Source: Cytophagales bacterium
GTDB taxonomy: Bacteria; Bacteroidota; Bacteroidia; Cytophagales; Cyclobacteriaceae
Direction: 5' to 3'
DNA: 55,239 bases
Assembly (NCBI GenBank): GCA_022360055.1
Contig: JAKSDO010000255.1
Location: forward strand, 1 to 55,239
Shown here: positions 9,182 through 17,614 of the stretch, piece by piece
Numbering within the stretch: position 1 is the first letter of the stretch
Layout of the letters: each line of letters begins with the position of its first letter
Position numbers and translations under genes: made by a program
The notes under the pieces: generated by a model
Database searches by the model: none
Told to the model about the DNA's origin: nothing
The model's input: only the letters and a program-made list of their open reading frames with translations

Positions 9182-9269
9182 AAATGGTTATGCATTCTGA
9201 CAGTAATACCTCATAAATGATTATGCAATCAGACATTTAATTGCAATATTTGCCTATGCGTTCAAACAT
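9182..9269 (+). repeat. three direct repeats with 33-bp period upstream of ATPase gene
   Basis: The core TATGC occurs at 9189, 9222 and 9255, exactly 33 bp apart, inside longer similar units (TTATGCATTCTGACA, TTATGCAATCAGACA, CTATGCGTTCAAACA). The last unit ends 21 bp before the ATPase start codon. A 33-bp spacing is about three helical turns, so all copies face the same side of the DNA, as expected for a cooperatively bound operator. The binding protein is unknown; self-regulation by the ATPase or its partner is possible. Confidence 0.6.
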
Positions 9270-9289
9270 TAATAATCATTTCAGACAGC

Positions 9290-10633
9290 ATGATAAAAAG
9301 AAACCTTTTAACAGAGCTCATCAAATGGAAAGAGTCTTCGGCCAGCCTTCCATTAATTTTAAGAGGCGCCAGGCAGGTTGGGAAAACAACATTGATCAAT
9401 GAATTTGGCAAATCATTTGATCAATACCTCTATTTCAATCTTGAGAAAGATGAGGATGCTATCCTATTTAAAGACACAAGTAATGCAGGACGGCTAGTAC
9501 AGGTATTATTTATATCCAGAGGGTTCCAACTAAATGCAAAATACAGTACTTTAATATTTATCGATGAAGTTCAGGAGAAACCTGAGATCATTGAAGCTCT
9601 TAGGTATTTCAAAGAAGACTTTTCCTATCTACATGTTATCGTCACCGGATCGTTGCTGGAATTTGGATTAAGTAAGCTATCCAAAATTCCGGTTGGAAGA
9701 GTAGAGTTTATGGAATTACATCCCTTAAACTTCAAAGAGTATCTATTGGGATCAAAACAAGAATCACTTATCCAGCTTTTGACCAAGCCTCCTATTGAAA
9801 ATGATATGCTGCCAATCATATTCAATCATTTCCATGATTTCACATTAATCGGTGGAATGCCAGGAATAACAGCAGCGTATATCAAGGATAAAGACCTCAC
9901 GAGATTGCGAAGTTTGTATTCAGGTATTATCGAATCCTATAAAGATGATGTTGAAAAATATGCCGCTTCTGAAACAATTCGAAAGGTTGTCAGGCATATT
10001 ATGGATACAGCTCCTTTCGAAATTGATAACAGAATTAGCTTAAATCATTTCGGAGCATCCAATTATCGAACTCGGGAAGTTAAGGAAGCCATGAGTTCTT
10101 TGTCCAAAGCTCGCCTTTTAGAGCTTATTTACCCGTCAACACAAACAGTACCTCCAATCGTATCTGATTTGAAAAAACGTCCACGGTTACATTTCCTGGA
10201 TGTTGGATTAGTGAATTACCAATTGGGATTACATCAAGAACTACTTACAATTCAAGATTTACACCAAATTTCTAAAGGAAAACTGGTTCAGCAAATCGTG
10301 AATCAGGAAATCAAATCATTGGATTACCTTCCCGGAGGGAAAAGGGCATTTTGGATCAGGGAAGAAAGGGGCACCTCCTCTGAAGTTGATATTATTTATC
10401 CTTTCAAAAATATGCTTATCCCAATAGAAGTAAAATCTGGTGCCTCCGGGACATTAAGGTCTCTTCACGAATTTATGGATAGGTGCCCTCATAATTATGC
10501 TGTAAGAGTTTATAGTGGAAAACTGAGCATAGATGAACTTAGCACTTCTAAAGGAAAAAAATATCAACTTTTGAATTTGCCATACTTTCTAAGTGCCTGG
10601 ATTCCTGAATACCTGGAATGGTTCAGCAATTAA
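9290..10633 (+). CDS. AAA_14/DUF4143 ATP-binding protein
   Basis: The 447-residue protein has a Walker A motif GARQVGKT (residues 26-33), a Walker B stretch LIFIDEVQ (88-95), and an arginine-finger/sensor region TGSLLEF. The C-terminal half matches DUF4143, which carries a restriction-nuclease-like core (SSEVDIIYPF and IPIEVKSG). This family is widespread in Bacteroidota and archaea, often in accessory regions; its biochemical role is not settled, though a role in nucleic-acid processing or a toxin/defence-like system has been proposed. The gene stands alone, with 33-bp-spaced repeats upstream and a convergent broken gene at its end. Length and motifs appear intact. No transmembrane or export signal is seen, so it should be cytoplasmic. 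Confidence 0.85.
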   Translation: MIKRNLLTELIKWKESSASLPLILRGARQVGKTTLINEFGKSFDQYLYFNLEKDEDAILFKDTSNAGRLVQVLFISRGFQLNAKYSTLIFIDEVQEKPEIIEALRYFKEDFSYLHVIVTGSLLEFGLSKLSKIPVGRVEFMELHPLNFKEYLLGSKQESLIQLLTKPPIENDMLPIIFNHFHDFTLIGGMPGITAAYIKDKDLTRLRSLYSGIIESYKDDVEKYAASETIRKVVRHIMDTAPFEIDNRISLNHFGASNYRTREVKEAMSSLSKARLLELIYPSTQTVPPIVSDLKKRPRLHFLDVGLVNYQLGLHQELLTIQDLHQISKGKLVQQIVNQEIKSLDYLPGGKRAFWIREERGTSSEVDIIYPFKNMLIPIEVKSGASGTLRSLHEFMDRCPHNYAVRVYSGKLSIDELSTSKGKKYQLLNLPYFLSAWIPEYLEWFSN

Positions 10634-10887
10634 TAACTCTTCCTGATAGAGTAGATGCTTGAAAGTAGTATCAAGTCCGGTTTGCTCAAACTTATCAAGG
10701 TAGGCTTTAGTAGTTGCTTCGCTGCTATTACCGGACAATTTTCCCGGTCTATATCTAATGTATTGGTTACGGAATACTCGATTCTCAAAGCAGGTTCGAA
10801 ATCGCCCTGGGCATACCATGGATGTCGGCCTTTTACCGACAGAGGGATAAATGATATACTGAATAAGAAGAAAAATAAGGTTTTCAT
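10630..10887 (-). pseudogene. remnant of secreted PUL protein, possibly DUF4861-like
   Basis: The frame starts with a clean signal peptide (MKTLFFFLFSISFIPLSVKG) and continues with a stretch whose pattern VTNTLDIDRENCPVI resembles the opening of DUF4861-type secreted proteins of uronic-acid utilization loci. After about residue 55 the frame turns into low-quality sequence and stops at 85 codons. A second minus-strand frame (10589-10819) holds another plausible tail (LDKFEQTGLDTTFKHLLYQ), consistent with a frameshift or internal deletion. It begins 4 bp after the lyase gene, so it was once the next gene in that operon. The family assignment rests on a short match and is weak. Confidence 0.45.
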
Positions 10888-10890
10888 GAT

Positions 10891-13800
10891 TCAGTTATGT
10901 TCTGCGTTTTCATGATTTATCAAATAAACTTCCCCACTCAATCCGTCGCGACATTCGTATTCGATGACGGTCTCGGATTCATTTGATGAAATTATTCTTG
11001 CTTTTTTATTTTCAGCGGTTTCCATTTCTTTGATTTGCCGTTCGATTTTCCATGCACCTTTTAGTGTAACCTGAACCATACTCGGGCGACTTGGCCAGTA
11101 AAACCACTCATGAGAATAGATAGACAACTCCACTCTCGAACCATCCGGCTCCAAATCATCCTGACCATCATAGATATTTAGATCCGGATCAGCAATGGCA
11201 AGCTTAATCCCTCTATCGGTTTCTTGAAGAATAAATGTAGAAGGGCGACTGACACTTTTAACCAGGCCCTTATTTAGTTCTACAGCTTTATCAAAAATGG
11301 CATATGAGATTGTCGAATGTTTAGGAGAATGCACAATGTGTGCTTTGTCATCTTGTCGAATGATTTCATAAGGTTTCTTCTTACCTTTCATCTCCGACAG
11401 AAAGTCGCTCATCTTTTGCTCATCAGCATTCATCACGACCGCATATGCATACTCAGCATCTATCGGTGTAATTCCATGGTCGAAAAGTACCGTTGTAAAC
11501 TTCCCACTCCTAAAATCTTTGGCCTGATATCCTGGGTTGCTTTGCTCTTTACGTTGTATGCTCAAGGTGGTATGCTTAGGAATTTCAGAAATGAAATAGC
11601 CTGTATTTCTATAATCCAACATCCAGAACGGTTTGGACTTGCTGATCGTCTTTTTGTAAGGAACTTCGTGAATTGCCCCATGACTAGTCACAAGTTTTTC
11701 ATTTTCAGAGTCGATTACATTTTGAATGAGCGTGGTTTCAACGGGATAATTTGCAATTTTACTTGTGATATTTGAGCCGAGGCAAACGACAAAATCATCG
11801 AAAAAGAAATAAGATTTTTTGCCTGTAAACGATTGTAAACCAAACATATCATGGCCTTTGAAGGGCAATACAAAAATGCTATTCCCGTCCACAGTTTCTA
11901 CACCACCTACAAATCCCTGGTCTGAGAATGGGTATTCGCCACCTTCATCCTTTTGCTGACCTGGCGAAGTTATAATTTGTTCGTAAGGTAAATACACCGA
12001 TGTTACTCCGGGCCAGCGATGCCAGTCGTAGCCCTCCAACCACGTGCCTTCCCGAGGTTGAGTGCTGTCAAGATGTTTCGGATATGACACATCAAGATAG
12101 CCATATGCAATAAAAGTAGGATAAGCAAAAAAGTTTGGCCCCCAGCTTTCATATGGATATACATATTTGCTATGTCCGCGTACCGTAGCCATCCATTGAT
12201 TATTTTCCCTGCGTAATCCAATGCAGGAGTAGGGCAGTATCCTTGATTTTGCATAGTTGTATGTATCAAAGTGGCCCCTGCGTTCTAATTTCTTTATCCA
12301 ATATATATCCATTTCATTCTTTTCGGGTTTAGTATCTATCAACTGCTTGTAGAGCCCGGCCATTCCGGCATCATGAGATTCCGCACTTAAGGCGATTAAA
12401 GCTGGAAGGTAATAGAATTGTTCGGGTAACGAGTAGTTGGTAAAACGTATGGAAGCAAAGGCTCGAGGTCCTGTTAACTCAGCCGTAAACAAGCAATCAA
12501 ACAGTGTTGTCGTAACCTTTTTCATCCTTTGAAAAGATGCGTCACTGGCCTTGAACGGAGAATGGCTCAACATGTACAATACTGCCGCACCTCCGTGTAC
12601 TCCCCGGCCTCCGTATCCTAAGGTTTGCCCTGCATGATGGAAAGTCGTACCATCAGGTTTGAAGATTTCATCCAAGGCATTCGCATAAGCTGATGTGACG
12701 TTTGAGAAGAAAGAAGAATAGTGCCTTAAATCCCGGACCTTTTCCGGAGAATTTTTCATTATCAGTGCCGTGTATAAGCGAGGCATCAACAATCCCTGGG
12801 CATCATCGGCATCTTCCGATTTTCTTCCCTCGACTCCGTAAACCAGATCTTCGCGATAAACCTGTCCAAATCCATAAAACCACCTCATGATATCAATTGC
12901 CTGGTCCAGCCTATTGTGCTTTTCAAGTACATCACGCATTAAAAACATTGCCGGACCATATTCCCTAATAACATATGAAAAATGGTGAATCCAACCCAAT
13001 CCGGCTCCCACATCAAATCCCTGGTCTACTCCATAATCAAAGAGGTTGATGAACATATCTTCGAGTCTGGGCTTATCGTCAACATTATCAGTCGACCGGT
13101 AATGCATAGCTATATCCAACAGTATTTTATTAAAATCATGTCTCCATCCCATGATGCCATCCATAATACCTTTGCCCAACCCCATCTCAACAAAATATTC
13201 ATCATATACATTGGACTTAACCAGAGGTCGACCGTAGATATTAACTCCATGCCGTCTTATTTCAAACTTATTGTAATGACTTGTGATATCCTCTATGGAT
13301 TTATTCCGCAGGCTCTTGCGCTGATACTCAGGGAGTATGAATTCTTCCGCTTTGGAGTTTAACTTGTTGAGCGCTGCTTCCATTTTCGGGGTCATCTTCT
13401 CCAGTGGAAATGAAGGTCGATTGCCATGAAAGTCAAGTAGCCTGTGCTCGTACTGTGTGACCAGCCGTGGGTGGGGATCTATATTTGGTAATTGAGGATT
13501 AGGGCCAACTGTTCTCGGATTCATGGGTAAGGATAATCCGATGGCATCTATATAGAATGTACCTGAACCGGTTGCCGGGGCGACAAGAGTTAGCCTGTCC
13601 ATGTCCGGATCCGGATTTCCACGCATATCACCTCGGTCATAATGGATCCATACCGTTCGCCATCCGGTGAAATTGAGGTTGTAATCAAACTCGCAATCGA
13701 CTATGTCTCCGCGACCAAACCGGAAAGTCAATCGCCTTGTACTGGCCTGATGATTATGAATCCACATAAAGAAACCACGGGGAGGTTCGAGGACAACTTT

Positions 13801-14115
13801 GTTGTCGTAGCTCGAATGTTCGCCCATCAGGTATTTCTCCGTTCCTTCCCCCGAAAGCTTAGATAGATCACGCTGCTTGTGGTATCCGATTGGAGCGTTG
13901 AAAATCAGGGCATCGTTGCCAATCCAATCCCAGCGAAGCGCAAATTTTCCATGCTTCATGCGCATGGAGTCCAGGCTGATTTTCCCACCTCTCACATTGA
14001 GCGAAGAGGGGATCCCATCTTCAAAACTTTCCATTATTTTTCTTGGCCTGTTTGTGCTAAAAGCCATTTCAACACAGCCAAACAGAAGCAGTAATGTGAA
14101 TATGTGAGTTTTCAT
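10891..14115 (-). CDS. secreted chondroitin-sulfate-lyase-like polysaccharide lyase (PL8)
   Basis: The 1074-residue protein has a signal peptide (cleavage near AFS-TNRP, residue 20), an N-terminal jelly-roll domain (about 25-200, FYIDAIGL at its end), an alpha-helical toroid (about 220-620) and a C-terminal beta-sandwich. In chondroitinase ABC the catalytic His and Tyr are seven residues apart in HEGNYPGY. Here FHHAGQTLGY at 492-501 gives His494 and Tyr501 with the same spacing, and GWIHHFSY (374-381) lies in the expected helical core. The enzyme would cut chondroitin/dermatan sulfate or hyaluronan by beta-elimination in the periplasm or outside the cell, giving unsaturated uronic ends for the GH88 enzyme at 22001. 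It belongs with the sulfatase upstream. Substrate preference among glycosaminoglycans cannot be read from the sequence. Confidence 0.85.
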   Translation of the reverse strand: MKTHIFTLLLLFGCVEMAFSTNRPRKIMESFEDGIPSSLNVRGGKISLDSMRMKHGKFALRWDWIGNDALIFNAPIGYHKQRDLSKLSGEGTEKYLMGEHSSYDNKVVLEPPRGFFMWIHNHQASTRRLTFRFGRGDIVDCEFDYNLNFTGWRTVWIHYDRGDMRGNPDPDMDRLTLVAPATGSGTFYIDAIGLSLPMNPRTVGPNPQLPNIDPHPRLVTQYEHRLLDFHGNRPSFPLEKMTPKMEAALNKLNSKAEEFILPEYQRKSLRNKSIEDITSHYNKFEIRRHGVNIYGRPLVKSNVYDEYFVEMGLGKGIMDGIMGWRHDFNKILLDIAMHYRSTDNVDDKPRLEDMFINLFDYGVDQGFDVGAGLGWIHHFSYVIREYGPAMFLMRDVLEKHNRLDQAIDIMRWFYGFGQVYREDLVYGVEGRKSEDADDAQGLLMPRLYTALIMKNSPEKVRDLRHYSSFFSNVTSAYANALDEIFKPDGTTFHHAGQTLGYGGRGVHGGAAVLYMLSHSPFKASDASFQRMKKVTTTLFDCLFTAELTGPRAFASIRFTNYSLPEQFYYLPALIALSAESHDAGMAGLYKQLIDTKPEKNEMDIYWIKKLERRGHFDTYNYAKSRILPYSCIGLRRENNQWMATVRGHSKYVYPYESWGPNFFAYPTFIAYGYLDVSYPKHLDSTQPREGTWLEGYDWHRWPGVTSVYLPYEQIITSPGQQKDEGGEYPFSDQGFVGGVETVDGNSIFVLPFKGHDMFGLQSFTGKKSYFFFDDFVVCLGSNITSKIANYPVETTLIQNVIDSENEKLVTSHGAIHEVPYKKTISKSKPFWMLDYRNTGYFISEIPKHTTLSIQRKEQSNPGYQAKDFRSGKFTTVLFDHGITPIDAEYAYAVVMNADEQKMSDFLSEMKGKKKPYEIIRQDDKAHIVHSPKHSTISYAIFDKAVELNKGLVKSVSRPSTFILQETDRGIKLAIADPDLNIYDGQDDLEPDGSRVELSIYSHEWFYWPSRPSMVQVTLKGAWKIERQIKEMETAENKKARIISSNESETVIEYECRDGLSGEVYLINHENAEHN

Positions 14116-14190
14116 GATTTTGGTGTTGTCTCAAAGATTTCCATTCAGGTCGATATTGAATGATTTCCTCAGATGATTTTGATCCGCAGC

Positions 14191-14207
14191 TTACCATCAT
14201 AAAAGTG
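14191..14207 (+). promoter_or_regulatory. candidate HTCS operator before lyase gene
   Basis: The sequence TTACCATCATAAAAGTG lies 76 bp upstream of the lyase start. It matches a sequence at 21936-21953 in front of the GH88 gene apart from a substitution and a one-base length difference in the middle. Shared position upstream of two enzymes of one pathway suggests a common regulator, likely the HTCS. This is inferred from two sites only. Confidence 0.35.
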
Positions 14208-14303
14208 GAAAAAGTACTATTACACTCAAATAAAAATGTGATAGGGCCTGCATCATGGTCCTCAACCTAAGTTTAATGGCTTTTAGATGATTATGCTGAC
14301 ATT

Positions 14304-15824
14304 TTAATATTCCAGGTATTCACTACAAATGCCATCCCTGGCCCACTGGTCATCAATTGCCTTTAGCAGGTTTACTAATTCTATTTTAAAATCTTTGACT
14401 AAGGTCATATCCATCTCATCTCCCTTGATTTTATGTAATTGGTATGGATCTTTTTTGTTATCATAATAGTATGCTTCACTGAAGTTTTTCTTATTCTCAG
14501 TATGAACAACAAAAGTATAGTCACCGGTATATATACCTCGTGATTTATAGTCCATATATAGTACCTGTTCTGGCTTTTTCACTTCAGTCTCTTGAGGATT
14601 TTTTATGATTTGGGCAAAGTTGGTTCCTTGAACTGTTTCCGGGATTTGGTGTTCCAAACCGGAAAGTGCAAGTAGTGTTGGCATCACATCAGGAACACTT
14701 AGTTTTAAATCCTCGACGCGGTGCTGAAGTTTGTTCCCCCACTTTATTATAAATGGAATATTAAAAGCCTCAACCTGTGGCACCAGCTTTCCGCTTCGCC
14801 CGTGGCTTCCTAACATTTCACCGTGATCGGATGAAAAAACAATGATTGTATTTTCGGCTTCTCCCATCTCATCCAGTTTGTCCAACACTTTGCCGATATA
14901 GTAATCTACTGCACTTACATTTGCGTAATAGTAAGGAGCATATTCACCTTTCACCCTGTCTGCATTATCTCTTGGCAGCAGTTCATCCATGTTTATTTTT
15001 CCATCTTCAGTATATTGAGTGAAGAACTGCATGTCTGTGCTTTTTTCCGTCCAGGGATTGTGAGGAGGATTTAATGACCATGTGATGAAAAAGGGTTTAT
15101 CAGTATTTCGCTGATTGTGCGTATTGTCCAGGTAGTTGATCAAGGCTTCTGCTTCAAACTCTGCACTGAAACGTTTTGGTTCATAAAGTTCTCCATCTTT
15201 ACGGCCTTCTATTGCCTGTTGATCATTTGAATAGCAAAGAGGATCAAAGTGTACATCACGTAGGGTCTGGAAGAAATAATTAAATCCCAATCGTGCTTTA
15301 CCTGGCGGAACGTAGGTGTCGTAATCGTTGATATAATATCCTCCGGGATCCTCAGTTTTTCCCTGGTAAGTGCCATTTTCGTCAAACACCGGCTCTGTTC
15401 GATGCCAATGACATTTTCCAAAGTATGCTGTTTCATATCCTGCATTCGAGTATACATTAGCAATGGCCTTTCCATCTACTTTAATTCCTATTTCACGGGT
15501 TTTATGGCAATTAGCTGTGAGCCCGTTGCTATACGGATACTTTCCCGTCAAGAGCATACCCCTATAAGGGCTACAAACAGGGAAGTTACTCATGGCCCTG
15601 CTAAAGACGATGCCCTCTTTTGCCAATTTGTCCAGAACTGGAGTGTTTACCGGATCAGGCTTACCCTGAATATGCTTGGCATTATCTCCTTGCGACCAAA
15701 AACCCAGGCTAAATTGCCGGTATTGATCTGGAAAAATAATGATAACGTTAGGGCCTTTTTCTTGCCCAAAGACCTGACAGATTTGTGCCAGTAGAATAGC
15801 TGCGAAGAGAATATTTTTAATCAT
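14304..15824 (-). CDS. exported type I sulfatase
   Basis: The sulfatase active-site signature appears as CSPYRGMLLTGKYP, with the Cys (residue 84 from the ATG chosen here) to be converted to formylglycine. Other family features are present: an N-terminal metal site in IIIFPDQYRQ, and SSDHGEMLGSHG in the C-terminal half. The frame extends to a TTG at 15842, but the ATG at 15824 (MIKNILFAAIL) starts a proper signal peptide ending near VFGQ, so that start is preferred. Because the neighbours are a PL8-like lyase and a GH88 hydrolase, removal of sulfate from chondroitin-type oligosaccharides is the likely task; which position (2-O, 4-O or 6-O) is not visible. A separate sulfatase-maturing enzyme must come from elsewhere in the genome. 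Confidence 0.9.
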   Translation of the reverse strand: MIKNILFAAILLAQICQVFGQEKGPNVIIIFPDQYRQFSLGFWSQGDNAKHIQGKPDPVNTPVLDKLAKEGIVFSRAMSNFPVCSPYRGMLLTGKYPYSNGLTANCHKTREIGIKVDGKAIANVYSNAGYETAYFGKCHWHRTEPVFDENGTYQGKTEDPGGYYINDYDTYVPPGKARLGFNYFFQTLRDVHFDPLCYSNDQQAIEGRKDGELYEPKRFSAEFEAEALINYLDNTHNQRNTDKPFFITWSLNPPHNPWTEKSTDMQFFTQYTEDGKINMDELLPRDNADRVKGEYAPYYYANVSAVDYYIGKVLDKLDEMGEAENTIIVFSSDHGEMLGSHGRSGKLVPQVEAFNIPFIIKWGNKLQHRVEDLKLSVPDVMPTLLALSGLEHQIPETVQGTNFAQIIKNPQETEVKKPEQVLYMDYKSRGIYTGDYTFVVHTENKKNFSEAYYYDNKKDPYQLHKIKGDEMDMTLVKDFKIELVNLLKAIDDQWARDGICSEYLEY

Positions 15825-16389
15825 GATAAATCGAATTTTCAAGTCACAATTTTAGCTTATGTAAATCATTCCAAGGTTCAATATTGTCCACAAATTGTCG
15901 ATAATCTTTCAATAAACTCTTTTCAGTACAAGCGCGACGAAATCTTAAATGAATCTTAAACAGAGTAAAAAAATATTATTGCGATTGCTTTATGGCATTG
16001 GATTAATTCAATTCGATCTTAAAAACCGTGGCGATCTCATCCATTTCAGCATCAGTAACAGTTAAGATAGAATTACGTAACGCAAAGTACATCATGTAAT
16101 AATTTTGAATGTCTAATAATGTACAAGTGTTTAGAGAATTTGTACACAGTAAATAAATCTGGATTAATGAAATGCTCAATTCATGTGAAGACACAACAGA
16201 TACTAAGTTTGCTGTGCCGCATGTGTCAAAATAATTCCAACCATGGCATAAATAGTACATAAATTGATGTCTTCATTCAATCATGTTTTATCTTCTGCAT
16301 GTATTGTCTAATTTGAGCTAATCAATTGGTTATTAATTTAATCTGGTGATTGATTTTTTTTGAATGCCTGACCAATAATATTTGATGAT
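15825..16389. other. divergent intergenic region between sulfatase and enolase-like gene
   Basis: This AT-rich 565-bp gap must carry promoters for both flanking genes. An 85-codon minus-strand frame at 16003-16260 exists, but it starts weakly, resembles no family and has odd composition, so it is not called. No repeat, terminator or RNA gene is recognised. Confidence 0.5.
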
Positions 16390-17610
16390 ATGAAACGCAG
16401 AACTTTCGTAAAAAGCATGGGCTTTTCACCCTTCATGATGACTGGCCTTTCTTCACTCGCTCATTGCATTGGGAAATCAAGTAAATTAAACGATCAAGTT
16501 ATTGACAAATTTGAGCTTTACCGATATGATATCAACATCCCGAGATACTTTTCTTTCGGCACCTGGCTCAATCGCCAACATGTATTTATGAAAATCTCAA
16601 GTGGGCCGTATTATGGATGGACAGAAGTAGGGGCCACTAAAAACAATCCCGAATTGGACCTAAAGGAATGGAGCCAATTTCTTATTCCGTTCAAGAATTT
16701 AACAATCAATGAAGCAATTTCGCGTCTCAACTCATTGCAAGCGACGGGATCAGACCTGTCATGGAGTAATATGGAGTTTCTGGAAATCGGTCTATTGGAT
16801 TTGTCGGGCAGGATTTTGAATAAACCGGCAATTGATATTTTAAAGTTGAAAGAAAGAATGCCAGTACCTGGTTTGTTTTGTATACTGGATAAGGACATGG
16901 AAACCATCAGAAGTAAAGCCAAAACCAGTATTGATCTTAATCTATCTTCTTTCATGAAAGTTAAAATGTTTGGCGACAAGGAGTTTGATCTTAAGGTATT
17001 AAAAACCGTAAAGCGTATTATTGGTAAAGAAGCAACTATCATAAGTGATGTGAACTTCGGGTACAAAAATTTAGATTCACCAAATGACATGGTTCCTATC
17101 TTGAAAGAATTCCACGAAAATGGATTATACGCCATTGAAGATCCAACAGAAATGACAACGCAACAGTGGAAAGAGATGCAGCACAAAGTTGGCGATCTAA
17201 TCTTAATTCCGGATGTACCAATGCGACCTGCATGGGAAGCCATCAAAAAATCGATTGAAGGAATGGGGAGGATCTACAACATTCACCCGGACTGTATGGG
17301 AAGTTTGCCTTATGCGGCACAATTAGCAAACAAAATCAAATCGATTGGTGCCAGGATAATGGTCGGCGATGCCAGTCTGACTGGCCCTGCATGCACAGCA
17401 TGGCAGCAGTTTGCCATAGGGGCCGGGGCTGTTTGGGTAGAGGCTATTGAGAAATTTGATGACTCCGAAAACTACTTGAAGTGCATCACAGACAGTGCAA
17501 CTTACAGAGATGACGTTGGGCATTTTGCCTATAAACCAAAACCAGGATTCGGCTTAGAATTGGATACTGATATGCTAAAATCTATCTGCCCTAAGTATCT
17601 GGAACTTTAA
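16390..17610 (+). CDS. exported enolase-superfamily protein (mandelate racemase/MLE type)
   Basis: The 406-residue protein has the mandelate racemase/muconate lactonizing enzyme layout. An N-terminal capping domain precedes a barrel with a KVK pair (Lys190, Lys192), and with metal ligands Asp220 (IISDVNF), Glu250 (AIEDPTE) and Asp275 (LIPDVPM). Such enzymes abstract a proton next to a carboxylate, giving racemization or dehydration of acid sugars. The start is unusual: MKRRTFVKS is a twin-arginine-like motif, followed by a hydrophobic stretch and LAHC, which looks like a lipobox with Cys26. The protein is therefore probably folded and exported, unlike most cytoplasmic relatives. The usual lysine of the NIKP-like strand is replaced (NIHPDCMGS), so the mechanism may rest on the KVK side. 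Given the neighbours, a hexuronate or its dehydration product is the likely substrate. Confidence 0.82.
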   Translation: MKRRTFVKSMGFSPFMMTGLSSLAHCIGKSSKLNDQVIDKFELYRYDINIPRYFSFGTWLNRQHVFMKISSGPYYGWTEVGATKNNPELDLKEWSQFLIPFKNLTINEAISRLNSLQATGSDLSWSNMEFLEIGLLDLSGRILNKPAIDILKLKERMPVPGLFCILDKDMETIRSKAKTSIDLNLSSFMKVKMFGDKEFDLKVLKTVKRIIGKEATIISDVNFGYKNLDSPNDMVPILKEFHENGLYAIEDPTEMTTQQWKEMQHKVGDLILIPDVPMRPAWEAIKKSIEGMGRIYNIHPDCMGSLPYAAQLANKIKSIGARIMVGDASLTGPACTAWQQFAIGAGAVWVEAIEKFDDSENYLKCITDSATYRDDVGHFAYKPKPGFGLELDTDMLKSICPKYLEL

Positions 17611-17614
17611 CGAA

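Noticed and set aside
11317-11775. 152-codon plus-strand frame inside the lyase gene
   Set aside because: It lies antisense to a clearly coding polysaccharide lyase frame and has no recognisable protein features.
16003-16260. 85-codon minus-strand frame between the sulfatase and enolase-like genes
   Set aside because: No family resemblance, many Tyr/Leu/Cys codons typical of AT-rich non-coding DNA, and it would cover the divergent promoter region.
16611-17246. 211-codon minus-strand frame inside the enolase-superfamily gene
   Set aside because: Antisense shadow of a gene with visible metal-ligand motifs.
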